Translations under genes and position numbers: made by a program
Notes under the pieces: model-generated
What the model saw: only the letters and a program-made list of their open reading frames with translations
What the model was told of the DNA's origin: nothing
Database searches by the model: none
Assembly (NCBI GenBank): GCA_035649235.1
Contig: DASRJX010000071.1
Coordinates: 1-13,719, forward strand
Origin: DASRJX01 sp035649235
GTDB lineage: Bacteria > Acidobacteriota > Polarisedimenticolia > Gp22-AA2
Length of the DNA stretch: 13,719 nt
Reading direction: 5' to 3'
Part shown: piece by piece, positions 1-10,134 of the stretch
How the letters are laid out: every line of letters starts with the position of its first letter
Numbering within the stretch: position 1 is the stretch's first letter

Positions 1-312
1 CACGACGCCGACACGGTCTACGTCCTGCCGCTCGTGCCGCAGACGCGCACCTGCCCCGACGGCGCTCCCGCCGTCTGGCGCAGCGAGGACGGCGGCGGCT
101 CGTGGAAGCGCCTGGCGAAGGGCTTCCCCAGGAAGGAGAGCTACTTCACCGTCCTGCGCGACGCGATGGACATCGACGAGCTGAAGTCGCCAGCGCTCTA
201 CTTCGGCACCACGACCGGCCAGCTCTGGATCGGGCGCGACGGCGGCGAGGACTGGTCCGTCCTGTTCGACTCGCTCCCGCCGATCCACTGCGTCAAGGTC
301 GCGGTCGTCTGA
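1..312 (+). CDS. C-terminal end of a BNR/Asp-box beta-propeller protein (exo-alpha-sialidase/VPS10-like), 5' end outside window
   Basis: The frame is open from the first base and ends at TGA 310-312, giving about 103 residues of a longer protein. Two Asp-box-like turns are visible: SEDGGGSW (residues 28-35 of the fragment) and a degenerate GRDGGEDW further on. These mark the ends of propeller blades in BNR-repeat proteins. The YFGTTTGQLWIGRDGG stretch and the short hydrophobic C-terminus fit the last blade of stand-alone bacterial 'WD40/YVTN/BNR-like' propellers annotated as sialidase- or sortilin-related. Many such proteins have no proven enzyme activity, so I call the fold rather than a reaction. 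A GTG at 34 is an in-frame valine codon and not a believable start, because the reading frame and the fold continue upstream of it. The gene is followed 26 bp later by the kinase-ATPase gene on the same strand and may be co-transcribed with it. Confidence 0.75.
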   Translation, partial: HDADTVYVLPLVPQTRTCPDGAPAVWRSEDGGGSWKRLAKGFPRKESYFTVLRDAMDIDELKSPALYFGTTTGQLWIGRDGGEDWSVLFDSLPPIHCVKVAVV

Positions 313-338
313 GTGCCAGCCGGCCAGCCTGAGACCGC

Positions 339-3287
339 GTGCCGGACGATCTGTCGCGCTACACGATCCTCGGCGCCCTCGGCTCGGGCGGCATGGGCGA
401 GGTGTTCCTGGCCGAGGACACCAGGCTGTCCCGGCGGGTCGCCCTCAAGCTGCTGCCGGCCGATCGGTGCGCCGACGACGAACGGCGCCGCCGCTTCCTC
501 CGCGAGGCGAGAGCGGCAGCACTCCTCAACCATCCGAATATCTGCACCCTGTTCGACGTCGGAGAGTCCGAGGACGGTCGCATCTTCATCACCATGGAGC
601 TGGTGGAGGGCGCGACGCTCTCCGAAAAAATCGCGCTGACCCCCCTGCCGATGCCGGAGCTGCTCGACCTGGCGGCCCAGGCGGCCGGCGCCCTCCAGGA
701 GGCCCACGAGCGGGGCCTCGTGCACCGCGACCTGAAGCCGTCCAACCTGATGGTCACGAAAGACGGCCGGCTCAAGATCCTCGACTTCGGACTCGCGAAG
801 CTCACGGCGGAGAGCGGGGCGGTCCCGCCGGACGACCACACCGCCACTTTGCCTCTGACCCGCGCCGGCGCCGTGCTGGGAACGGCCCCCTACATGAGCC
901 CCGAGCAGGCGCTCGGCGGCGAGGTCGATCGGCGCTCGGACATCTTCAGCCTCGGGGTCGTGCTCTATCAGATGGCCTCCCGGCGGCTGCCGTTCACCGG
1001 GCGCTCGACGGTCGAGCTTCTCGCGAACATCGCCCACGGCGAGCCGCGGCCCCTGGAGCCGGAGCTCGCCTCCTTGGCCCTGCAGTCCATCATCACGAGG
1101 TGCCTCGAGAAGGATCCGGCCCGGCGCTTCCAGTCGATGGCGGAACTGCTCGAGGCGCTGCGCCGCGCCGCCTCCGGGACGGGACCCTCCGGTGAGGCGG
1201 CCGCGCCTTTGCCTTTGCCGCCGAACAACCTGCCGCACCAGGCCACGCGATTCGTCGGGCGCGAACGGGAGATGGTGGAGCTGCAATCGCTCCTCGCCTC
1301 CCACCGGCTCCTGACCATCCGCGGAGCCGGCGGCTCGGGCAAGACCCGGCTCGCCCTCGAGCTGGCGCGGCGCTCTGCCCCGGGCTTCGGCGACGGAGCG
1401 TGGCACGTCAACCTCGCCGCGATCGTCTCCGGCCGGGACGTGACGCGGGGCCTCGCCGAAGCCCTCGCGATCAAGGAGGAAGGCTCGCGCCCGCTTCTCG
1501 ACGTCCTGGTCGCTCACCTGCGCGACCGCAGGGCGTTGCTCGTCCTCGACAACTGCGAGCACGTTCTCGAGGAGGCCGCGCGACTCGTGGATGCCATCCT
1601 CGCCTCCGCGGGCGGCGTCAGGGTGATCGTGACCAGCCGCGAGGCGCTGAACCTCGGGGGGGAGTGCCAGTGGACGGCGCCCCCTCTCTCGCTGCCGGCG
1701 CCGCGCACCCCCGTCACGCCCGGCTCGGCGCTCGAATACGACGCCATCCGCCTGTTCGTCGATCGCGCCCTCTCGGCCCAGCCGAAGTTCGCGCTCTCGG
1801 AGACCAACCTCGACGAGGTGATCCACGTCTGCTCCCGGCTCGACGGCATCCCGCTCGCCATCGAGCTGGCGGCGGCGCGGATCAAGATGATGTCGGCCGG
1901 GGAGATCCGCCGGCGCCTGGACGACTGCTTCCGGATCCTGACGGGCGGGGCCCGAGCGGCCCTGCCGCGGCACCAGACGATGCGCGCCGCCGTCGACTGG
2001 AGCCACGACCTGCTCGCGGAGCCCGAGCGCGTGCTGTTTCGCCGGCTGGCGGTGTTCGCCGGAGGCTTCGATCTCGACGCGGCCGAAACCGTGTGCGCCG
2101 GCGACCCCCTCGAGGGCGCGGAGGTGCTCGATCACCTGGCGCGCCTCGTGGACAAGTCGCTCGTCGTCTGCGAGCCGTCCGACGACGACGAGACTCGCTA
2201 TCGGTTTCTCGAGCCGATCCGCCAGTACGCGGCGGAGAGACTGGGGCAGGCGGAGGAGGGCGGTATCCTCGCCCGGCGGCACTTCGATCGCTTCGCCGCG
2301 ATGGCCGACCGCGCCTACGACGAGCGCATCGAGCGCTCCGCGGACTGGCTCCGCCGCCTGGAGCGGGATCACGACAACCTGCGCGCAGCACTCTCCTGGG
2401 CGGCATCCTTGGACCCCCGGGGCGAGCTGCGTCTGGCCGGCGCCCTGGGCTGGTTCTGGATCCTGCATTCGCACCTCACGGAAGGACGGGAACGGCTGCG
2501 GGCCGTGCTCGATCGCCCCCGGGAGCGCACGAACCTGACCGCGCGCGCCCTCTGGGGCGCGAGCGTCCTGGCCGCTCTCCAGGGGGACGCCGACGCGGCG
2601 CGGCCGCCGGCCGAGGAGGGCCTGGCGATCCTGGGCGAGCTGGGGGACGTGCGCGAGGCCGCCCTGGCGCTCGAGGCGATCGGCTGGAGCCACTGGTTCG
2701 CCGGAGAGAACCCGGCAGCCCTCGCCCGCTTCGAGGAGAGCCTGCGCCTCCAGTGTCAGAGCGGCAACGAGCGCCTGATCAATCGCGCCATGCTCGCCAT
2801 CTGCCAGGTGCTGGTCAGCGACTGGGACGTCGATCGCGCCGAGCCGATTGCCCTGGCGGCGCTCGAGGTCGGCAAGCGCCACCAGGTGATCCGTGACGTC
2901 CACAACGCGCACCACTTCCTCGCCGACTGCGCCCTGATCCGCGGCAACGTCGAGGCGGCCGAGGCCGGCTATGCGGACAGCCTGCGCGCCGCGATGGCTT
3001 ACGGCGACCGGATCGAGATGACGTTCGAGGTCGAAGGCATCGCGATGTCCCTGGCCGGCCAGGGACGGGACGACAAGGCCCTGCGGCTGGCTGCCGCGGC
3101 CGGCGCCGAGCGCCGGGCCCTGAATGCCGATCCCCGGATCCCCTTCTGGGAGAAGCTCAAGGAGCGATATCTGGGGGCCGCCGCCGAGCGCCAGGGACAC
3201 GATGCGGCCGGCCGCTCGCGCCAGGAGGGCCACGCCCTCGGGTTCGACGAGGCCATCCGTCAGGCCCTGGACTCCGGGCGCGCTTGA
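339..3287 (+). CDS. Ser/Thr protein kinase fused to a STAND (NB-ARC-like) ATPase and TPR-like C-terminus
   Basis: This 982-residue protein has three modules. Residues about 8-280 are a Hanks-type kinase with all key residues: glycine loop GSGGMGEV (15-22), lysine K37, helix-C glutamate E56, HRD 129-131 with catalytic D131, DFG 149-151, and SPE (187-189) where APE is usual. Residues about 297-570 are a STAND ATPase of the AfsR/LuxR-associated 'predicted ATPase' type: FVGRE entry motif, Walker A GAGGSGKT (329-336, K335), Walker B LLVLDN with D404, and GIPLA (503-507), the sensor corresponding to GLPL in NB-ARC. A winged-helix-like segment (VDWSHDLL, LFRRLAVFAGGF) and a long helical TPR-like region follow to the end. 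There is no signal peptide, membrane span or DNA-binding HTH, so it should be a cytosolic signal integrator. The GTG start at 339 has only a weak ribosome site but sits seven codons before the kinase fold begins, as is usual. Substrate and ligand are unknown. Confidence 0.9.
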   Translation: MPDDLSRYTILGALGSGGMGEVFLAEDTRLSRRVALKLLPADRCADDERRRRFLREARAAALLNHPNICTLFDVGESEDGRIFITMELVEGATLSEKIALTPLPMPELLDLAAQAAGALQEAHERGLVHRDLKPSNLMVTKDGRLKILDFGLAKLTAESGAVPPDDHTATLPLTRAGAVLGTAPYMSPEQALGGEVDRRSDIFSLGVVLYQMASRRLPFTGRSTVELLANIAHGEPRPLEPELASLALQSIITRCLEKDPARRFQSMAELLEALRRAASGTGPSGEAAAPLPLPPNNLPHQATRFVGREREMVELQSLLASHRLLTIRGAGGSGKTRLALELARRSAPGFGDGAWHVNLAAIVSGRDVTRGLAEALAIKEEGSRPLLDVLVAHLRDRRALLVLDNCEHVLEEAARLVDAILASAGGVRVIVTSREALNLGGECQWTAPPLSLPAPRTPVTPGSALEYDAIRLFVDRALSAQPKFALSETNLDEVIHVCSRLDGIPLAIELAAARIKMMSAGEIRRRLDDCFRILTGGARAALPRHQTMRAAVDWSHDLLAEPERVLFRRLAVFAGGFDLDAAETVCAGDPLEGAEVLDHLARLVDKSLVVCEPSDDDETRYRFLEPIRQYAAERLGQAEEGGILARRHFDRFAAMADRAYDERIERSADWLRRLERDHDNLRAALSWAASLDPRGELRLAGALGWFWILHSHLTEGRERLRAVLDRPRERTNLTARALWGASVLAALQGDADAARPPAEEGLAILGELGDVREAALALEAIGWSHWFAGENPAALARFEESLRLQCQSGNERLINRAMLAICQVLVSDWDVDRAEPIALAALEVGKRHQVIRDVHNAHHFLADCALIRGNVEAAEAGYADSLRAAMAYGDRIEMTFEVEGIAMSLAGQGRDDKALRLAAAAGAERRALNADPRIPFWEKLKERYLGAAAERQGHDAAGRSRQEGHALGFDEAIRQALDSGRA

Positions 3288-3297
3288 GGCCCGGGCC
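3288..3297. repeat. 10-bp perfect palindrome directly after the kinase stop codon
   Basis: GGCCCGGGCC begins at the base right after TGA 3285-3287. It has no loop and no following T-run, so it is not an intrinsic terminator. In sequence this GC-rich it may be chance. The rest of the 76-bp gap up to 3363 holds the candidate promoter and ribosome site of the next gene. Confidence 0.3.
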
Positions 3298-3309
3298 GCG
3301 GCTCAGGTG

Positions 3310-3338
3310 TTGTCGCGCCGCCGTCCTGACCGTACATT
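3310..3338 (+). promoter_or_regulatory. Candidate sigma70-type promoter of the secreted-protein gene
   Basis: TTGTCG (3310-3315) and TACATT (3333-3338) each match the -35 and -10 consensus at four of six positions and are separated by exactly 17 bp. Transcription would start near 3345, leaving a leader of about 19 bases that includes the AGGTG ribosome site. The T-containing motifs stand out in very GC-rich surroundings. This is a prediction by eye, and read-through from the kinase gene is also possible. Confidence 0.4.
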
Positions 3339-3354
3339 TCCGGGCCTGCGTTCC

Positions 3355-3359
3355 AGGTG
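3355..3359 (+). promoter_or_regulatory. Ribosome binding site deciding the start at 3364
   Basis: AGGTG lies 4 bases before ATG 3364. Together with the signal peptide that begins exactly at this ATG, it argues against the in-frame ATG at 3124. That upstream start would overlap the kinase gene by 164 bp and add a low-complexity, shadow-like extension. Confidence 0.5.
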
Positions 3360-3363
3360 CGCC

Positions 3364-5799
3364 ATGAAACCCTCGCTGTCGGCTGTCTTCGGGCTGGTCC
3401 TTTTGATCGGCCTCTTCTATCCGCCGGAGCGGGCCGGGGCGCGGCCGATGGAGACCCACGCCCGCACGCCTGCGATCGGGACCGCCTGGACCGTCCTCGT
3501 CGTGAAAGACCCGGCGGCCCTCCGTCCGATGGAGGCGGGATGGGAGCGCCGCGTGCAGTGGGATCTGCGCGGGATCGACACGCGCGGCGCGGCATCGGTG
3601 CGCCGATCGATCCTCGATCCGGCCGCGGCGGGTCTCGCGACGATCGCGGCCACGACAGGAGCGGACCGGGCCCTGTGCGCCTCCGGCGGGTCTCCTGGCG
3701 ATCGTCTCGAAGGCTGCCGCCTGTTCCGCGAGTCGGAGGCCGGCCCCGCGGGACCGCGCGTCCTGTGGTCGAGCCTGCCCGGAGATCCGCGGGGACCGCG
3801 CGCCGAGTCCGGCTCACCGCCCCCAGGGTCCAGGCTCGCCGCCGGCGACCGCTACACGGCGCGCTCCTGGTCCTCTGGCCGGGGCCCGACCGGCACCGGC
3901 GCCGACGACCTCGATCTGCGCAAGACCGAGGCGGAGGTCGTCGCCGAGGGCATCGCGCTCCTCCCTGCCGGCCCGCGGGAGGTGATCCTCCTGCGCGAGA
4001 CGATCCGCGAGGCGGGAGCATCGCCGCGCCTGCGCTATCGATTCCTCACCCGCTCGGGATTCGAGGCCGCCGTGCTCGAAGGCCCGCGCCCCTCGGCGGC
4101 CGGCGGCTATTTCCCCGACCGCGCCGAGCTGCTGATGGAAGCGCCCGCCGCGGTGGACGACGGCATCGTCATCTCCTATGCGACGCTGAGCAAGTCGCTC
4201 CTACCGGGCGCGACCGGGTTCCTGCAGTACTCCCTGGCCCAGGACGCGGTCCTCGACACCATCCACCCGGGCTGGACCTCGGTCGCCGCGATGATCGCGC
4301 CGGACGCGGCCTCGGTGTGGGACTTCGCGTCGATCGACCCTTTGGCGCTGGAGATCCGCACGTTCAACTCGACCCGCGGCGACCTGCTGGGCTCGTCGTG
4401 CCTCGAATCGTGCGCGGTGCGCGATCAGGGACTGGCGCCCGCGGACGGCACCTGGCAGGCGTGGCTCAAGATCGACCACTACGCTCCTTCGGGCTCGTAC
4501 CTGACGCGCGACGTCTTCCTGCTCAACGACAACGACACCGGCGCCAATCCGTCCATCGACGTGCCGTACCTGGCGCAGGACGAGCTGAACACCGACGACC
4601 ACACGCAGATCTGCCTGCAGCAGAGCGCCGGCGGCGCCCAGCGGCTGCTGCGTTTCTTCCGGTTCGCGGGAGCCGACCCCTCGAGTGCCATGCTCCGCCT
4701 CGGCGACACCTGGACCTCCGGCGCCTGGACCAACTGCACCGACGCCGCGGGATTGCGCCTGACCCTGGCCTCCGCCTGCGGCGACCAGTGCTACCCCGGG
4801 TGCTCCTCGGTGTCGCCCCGGGCGCGAGGGATGTTGGCCTCCAGCGCCGGATTCGCGGCGACGATCGTCGAGGACGGCTTTCTCCATGTCGCCGCGGGGA
4901 ACTACGTGCCGTCGCTCCTGCTGCGCCAGGACACCGATCTGCAGGCCGGCCGGAGCCTGCTAGGCATCTGCAACCTCGGGACGGTCAGGAACCGGTTCTT
5001 CGACTACTTCTGGGTCCAGGAGCGCTACGGTCTCATGGCGCTCGTCTCCTCGACGACCGACGCGACCGGGACGCTCCCACCGGGGGACTGGGCGTCGGCC
5101 GGCAACCTGACCGACAGGGTCGACGTGACCTGGGGACCCTTCCCTCCTTACCAGATGGAGGCCCGTGCCTGCCTCGGCGGCACGCGGATCGGGTGGTCCC
5201 TCCCCGCCGACGGGTCGAACCTGGAGGATGCCCCCGGCATCGGCGATTGGGGCTACGTGGTGTCGTGGGGCAGCGACACCGACCCCGAGTCGCTCGCCGA
5301 CTGGACGACGAACCCGAACCACACGCCGCTTCCGGGCGAGGCCGGGTACCTTCTGGCCCCGCCCGGCGCCGAGCCGACGTCTGCGATCATCACCACCTGG
5401 CCCGGCCCTGCCATGCAGGCCACGGTCGTGTCGGCTCTCCGTTACACCGATCCCGGCGCCGGCGACGTGCGCGCCTACCGATCGGCGGCGTTCTTCAAGG
5501 TCGTCGCCGATCCGGCGCGCCTCGACCCCGGCGCGTTCGCCGTCGGCCCCGGCGTCGACCCGTTCGTGACCCTCTCGGGAAACGACGTCGTGCTGTCGTG
5601 GCCCGCCGTGCCGGGCGCATCCTCCTATCGCCTCCGCGTCTGGGATCTCGAGACGCGGCAGGAGATCCCCTGCCCCACCGGACTCGACTGCGCCCCCGTG
5701 TCGCCGGCCGCCCTCCATGCCGGAGGCCGCACGGCATCGCAGAGCTTCGCCTACCGCGTCTTCGCCGTCGATACCTGCGGGGGCGTGTCGGCCGACTGA
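3364..5799 (+). CDS. Secreted protein of unknown function with Fn3-like C-terminus
   Basis: This is an 811-residue protein I do not recognise. It starts with a Sec signal peptide: K2, a hydrophobic core around residues 7-18 and a likely AGA cleavage site after A26. The mature chain has 14 cysteines, an even number that would allow seven disulfides, with clustered spacings CLESC and CGDQCYPGC in the middle third. Aromatic and Gly/Asp/Ser-rich segments (for example DYFWVQERYG, WSLPADGSN, WGYVVSWGSDTD) suggest beta-rich folds, perhaps a propeller. The last 80 or so residues look like a fibronectin type III domain: VVLSWPAVPGASSYRLRVWD, then YRVFAVDTCGG. There is no lipobox, no LPXTG and no sorting tail, so the protein should be exported to the periplasm or beyond. 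It has its own candidate promoter and ribosome site. Its 3' end overlaps the convergent membrane-protein gene by 49 bp. Enzymatic activity cannot be assigned from the sequence. Confidence 0.85.
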   Translation: MKPSLSAVFGLVLLIGLFYPPERAGARPMETHARTPAIGTAWTVLVVKDPAALRPMEAGWERRVQWDLRGIDTRGAASVRRSILDPAAAGLATIAATTGADRALCASGGSPGDRLEGCRLFRESEAGPAGPRVLWSSLPGDPRGPRAESGSPPPGSRLAAGDRYTARSWSSGRGPTGTGADDLDLRKTEAEVVAEGIALLPAGPREVILLRETIREAGASPRLRYRFLTRSGFEAAVLEGPRPSAAGGYFPDRAELLMEAPAAVDDGIVISYATLSKSLLPGATGFLQYSLAQDAVLDTIHPGWTSVAAMIAPDAASVWDFASIDPLALEIRTFNSTRGDLLGSSCLESCAVRDQGLAPADGTWQAWLKIDHYAPSGSYLTRDVFLLNDNDTGANPSIDVPYLAQDELNTDDHTQICLQQSAGGAQRLLRFFRFAGADPSSAMLRLGDTWTSGAWTNCTDAAGLRLTLASACGDQCYPGCSSVSPRARGMLASSAGFAATIVEDGFLHVAAGNYVPSLLLRQDTDLQAGRSLLGICNLGTVRNRFFDYFWVQERYGLMALVSSTTDATGTLPPGDWASAGNLTDRVDVTWGPFPPYQMEARACLGGTRIGWSLPADGSNLEDAPGIGDWGYVVSWGSDTDPESLADWTTNPNHTPLPGEAGYLLAPPGAEPTSAIITTWPGPAMQATVVSALRYTDPGAGDVRAYRSAAFFKVVADPARLDPGAFAVGPGVDPFVTLSGNDVVLSWPAVPGASSYRLRVWDLETRQEIPCPTGLDCAPVSPAALHAGGRTASQSFAYRVFAVDTCGGVSAD

Positions 5800-7394
5800 G
5801 GTCGGGTAGACGGGTCCAGGCGGCAAGCGGGGTTCGTGGCGGGCGTGCTCCGGAGTACGCCGGCGAGATTCCTGAAGACCAGAAGCCGCGACGTCGTCCG
5901 GATGATCTCGAAGTAGGGTTGGAGCGCCGCGGAGTCCCCTGGCCTCGGATCCCAGAAGAGGAGGTAGTCGTAGCAGGCGGCGATCCGGCGCACTTCGCTC
6001 TCCTCTCCGGGAGGGCGACCTTCCCGCGGCGCCCATGGCGTCACCTCATAGATGATCGGGTTGTAGGAGGGCTGGACGTGCAGGTACGGGCCCCAGCCTC
6101 CGCGGGCGATGACGTAATAGGCCCAGGAATAGAGGTTGTCCCGGTACTTGGGCCCTTCCTCCAGGTTCTCCAGCGCGAGGATCGAGGCGCCCTCCTCCAC
6201 CGCGTCCACTCCACTCAGGTACTCCTGCACCTGGGCTCCCCGGCCCACGAACTCCAGGGTGTTCCGCGCCTCGATCCCGATCGCCGCGAGCACGAGCACG
6301 ACCGTCACCGCGGCGCGAGCCGTCTTCCGCCGCGGAGCGCGGAGTGCTCCCAGGAGCGCCAGCGCCGCGAGCGGGCTGAAGCGCATTCGAAGGTGGAACC
6401 AGTCGCGGAGCTGAGCGGGGGCCACGAAGTAGGCCACCGCCAGGAGCAGCGCCATGGCGAGCCAGACGTTCTCCCGGAGGAGAACGAGGAAGCGGACCCC
6501 GGCGCGCCACTGTCCCAGGATACCAACCAGGGTCGAGAGCGTGCAGAGGACGATCACGGCCAGCCAGGCCAGGCCCAGGTAGGTGTCGAATCCCCAACCG
6601 TGCGGGTTGAGGAGCCAGACGACCGCCACGCGGATCGAATCGAGCCTGGGCGGTTCGAGGTCCGGACGGAACGCGCCGGCTGCTTGCTTCCCGGAACCGA
6701 GATTGAGCGCGATGTTGGCCCCGAGAAGAAGAATCCCGGGGACAAGGCCGCACGCCCGGCGAAGCCGGGCAGCGGTGAAGTCCTCCATGAGCAGGCCGGC
6801 CACGACTCCGATCAGGATCAGGAACACGAATCCGTGGGTGAAGTAGAGCGCGGTGGCGAGGAGGGCGAATCCCCAATCGGTCCGCGCCCCCGCCATCGCG
6901 ACGGGAGGCTGCGACGTCCCTCTCGAAACGAAGACCGTCAACGCGGCCAGCCAGAGCGCCAGTCCCAGGCAGAAGTTCAGGTTTCCCATCATCAGGAAGA
7001 GGCTGAAGTTCATGGCGGGCACCGCGAGGGCGAAGAGGCTGCCCTCCGGATGGACCCTCCTCAGGAAGGCGTAGGCCGCCCAGGGGAGCCCGGCCACGAT
7101 GATCGACAGGAGGATTCGCGCCGCGGTGATCAGGCTGACGAACGGGGCCAGGGCTAGAAGAACGACGTAACAGGTGTAGTTGGCGAGCGGTCCGAGATTC
7201 AGGGAGTAGACCTGCCGGACGCCATCCTCCCCCCGCATCCAGCGCTCGAAGATGTCCACCTTGAGGAGATGGTTCGGGAGATCCTGCAGCGGAGGGATCG
7301 GCGCCGCCCAGATCGGGACCAGAGCCCCCGCGGTCAGAAGGAGCAGCAGGATCCGGACCCAGCGGTCTTCGTCGAGAGTCGACCGGAGGCTCAT
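5751..7394 (-). CDS. Multi-pass membrane protein, GT-C glycosyltransferase-like
   Basis: This 547-residue protein has about 10-12 hydrophobic spans between residues 13 and roughly 380, then a soluble C-terminal region of about 150 residues. The first loop after span 1 carries PPLQDLPNHL with an acidic D38. An acidic residue in this first outer loop is the hallmark position of GT-C-fold, polyprenyl-phosphate-dependent sugar transferases. The pattern of D-x-P-N-H in loop 1, then a MGNLNFCLGLALW span, matches a family of bacterial membrane proteins of unproven function that I regard as GT-C-like. Donor and acceptor are unknown. ATG 7392-7394 lies 15 bp after the kinase stop on the same strand, without a clear Shine-Dalgarno sequence, suggesting translation coupled to the kinase gene. 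The hydrophilic last 20 or so residues, rich in Pro, Ser and Thr, lie partly antisense to the end of the secreted-protein gene and look like a run-on tail. Confidence 0.8.
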   Translation of the reverse strand: MSLRSTLDEDRWVRILLLLLTAGALVPIWAAPIPPLQDLPNHLLKVDIFERWMRGEDGVRQVYSLNLGPLANYTCYVVLLALAPFVSLITAARILLSIIVAGLPWAAYAFLRRVHPEGSLFALAVPAMNFSLFLMMGNLNFCLGLALWLAALTVFVSRGTSQPPVAMAGARTDWGFALLATALYFTHGFVFLILIGVVAGLLMEDFTAARLRRACGLVPGILLLGANIALNLGSGKQAAGAFRPDLEPPRLDSIRVAVVWLLNPHGWGFDTYLGLAWLAVIVLCTLSTLVGILGQWRAGVRFLVLLRENVWLAMALLLAVAYFVAPAQLRDWFHLRMRFSPLAALALLGALRAPRRKTARAAVTVVLVLAAIGIEARNTLEFVGRGAQVQEYLSGVDAVEEGASILALENLEEGPKYRDNLYSWAYYVIARGGWGPYLHVQPSYNPIIYEVTPWAPREGRPPGEESEVRRIAACYDYLLFWDPRPGDSAALQPYFEIIRTTSRLLVFRNLAGVLRSTPATNPACRLDPSTRPQSADTPPQVSTAKTR

Positions 7395-7409
7395 CGCGGC
7401 GACACGCTT

Positions 7410-10001
<2,592 letters not shown>

Positions 10002-10044
10002 CGCCGCAATCTACTCCAGCAGGCCGGATTTCGCCTATGGCCCC

Positions 10045-10074
10045 GCCCGGCGCGATCCGCGCCCTGCGCCGGGC
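10045..10074. repeat. Perfect 9-bp inverted repeat in the divergent intergenic region
   Basis: GCCCGGCGC (10045-10053) is answered by GCGCCGGGC (10066-10074) across 12 bases. Arm centres are 21 bp apart, about two helical turns. A second pairing shares the left arm: GGCGCG (10049-10054) with CGCGCC (10058-10063). It lies in the 133-bp gap between the divergent kinase and VPS10-like genes, about 60 bp upstream of the predicted start of the plus-strand transcript. It may be an operator. The T-run after it is only three bases, and a terminator pointing at the next gene makes little sense. High GC content makes chance pairing a real alternative. Confidence 0.4.
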
Positions 10075-10109
10075 TTTGGATTCGCGGCCCCCGGATCCCG
10101 GGACCAACC

Positions 10110-10115
10110 TATAAT
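10110..10115 (+). promoter_or_regulatory. Consensus -10 box (TATAAT) of the VPS10-like gene
   Basis: TATAAT is a perfect sigma70 -10 hexamer in a region otherwise almost free of A/T runs. No convincing -35 sequence lies 16-19 bp upstream and there is no TGn extension. Activation by a bound regulator is therefore possible. Transcription would start near 10122, giving an unusually short leader of about 13 bases before ATG 10135. Confidence 0.55.
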
Positions 10116-10126
10116 CCGACGGCCCT

Positions 10127-10130
10127 GGAG
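10127..10130 (+). promoter_or_regulatory. Ribosome binding site of the VPS10-like gene
   Basis: GGAG lies 4 bases before ATG 10135 and only about five bases after the predicted transcript start. This supports the chosen start, which also begins a clear signal peptide. Confidence 0.5.
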
Positions 10131-10134
10131 AGCG

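Noticed and set aside
198..3233. Open frame of 1011 codons on the minus strand opposite the kinase-ATPase gene
   Set aside because: Shadow of a GC-rich gene: its translation is Gly/Arg/Ala/Asp-rich with no recognisable domain, while the plus strand encodes complete kinase and STAND motifs.
339..3287. Kinase-STAND protein as an antiviral (Avs-like) defence gene
   Set aside because: No nuclease, TIR, protease or other effector domain is visible, and no defence genes or mobile elements are nearby; a general signalling role is the simpler reading.
3124..3363. Upstream in-frame start for the secreted-protein gene
   Set aside because: It would overlap the kinase gene by 164 bp and bury the signal peptide at ATG 3364 inside the protein.
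5787..5805. Palindrome GTCGGCCGAC and a small stem CCGAC-TGAG-GTCGG at the end of the secreted-protein gene, as a terminator
   Set aside because: The stem is only 5 bp, no T-run follows on either strand, and it lies within coding sequence of the convergent gene.
3357..7157. Plus-strand open frame of 1266 codons crossing the secreted-protein and membrane-protein genes
   Set aside because: Arg/Pro-rich shadow. The overlapping frames give a signal peptide protein and a coherent multi-span membrane protein.
10045..10077. Inverted repeat followed by TTT as an intrinsic terminator
   Set aside because: Three T bases are too few, and no plus-strand gene ends just upstream.
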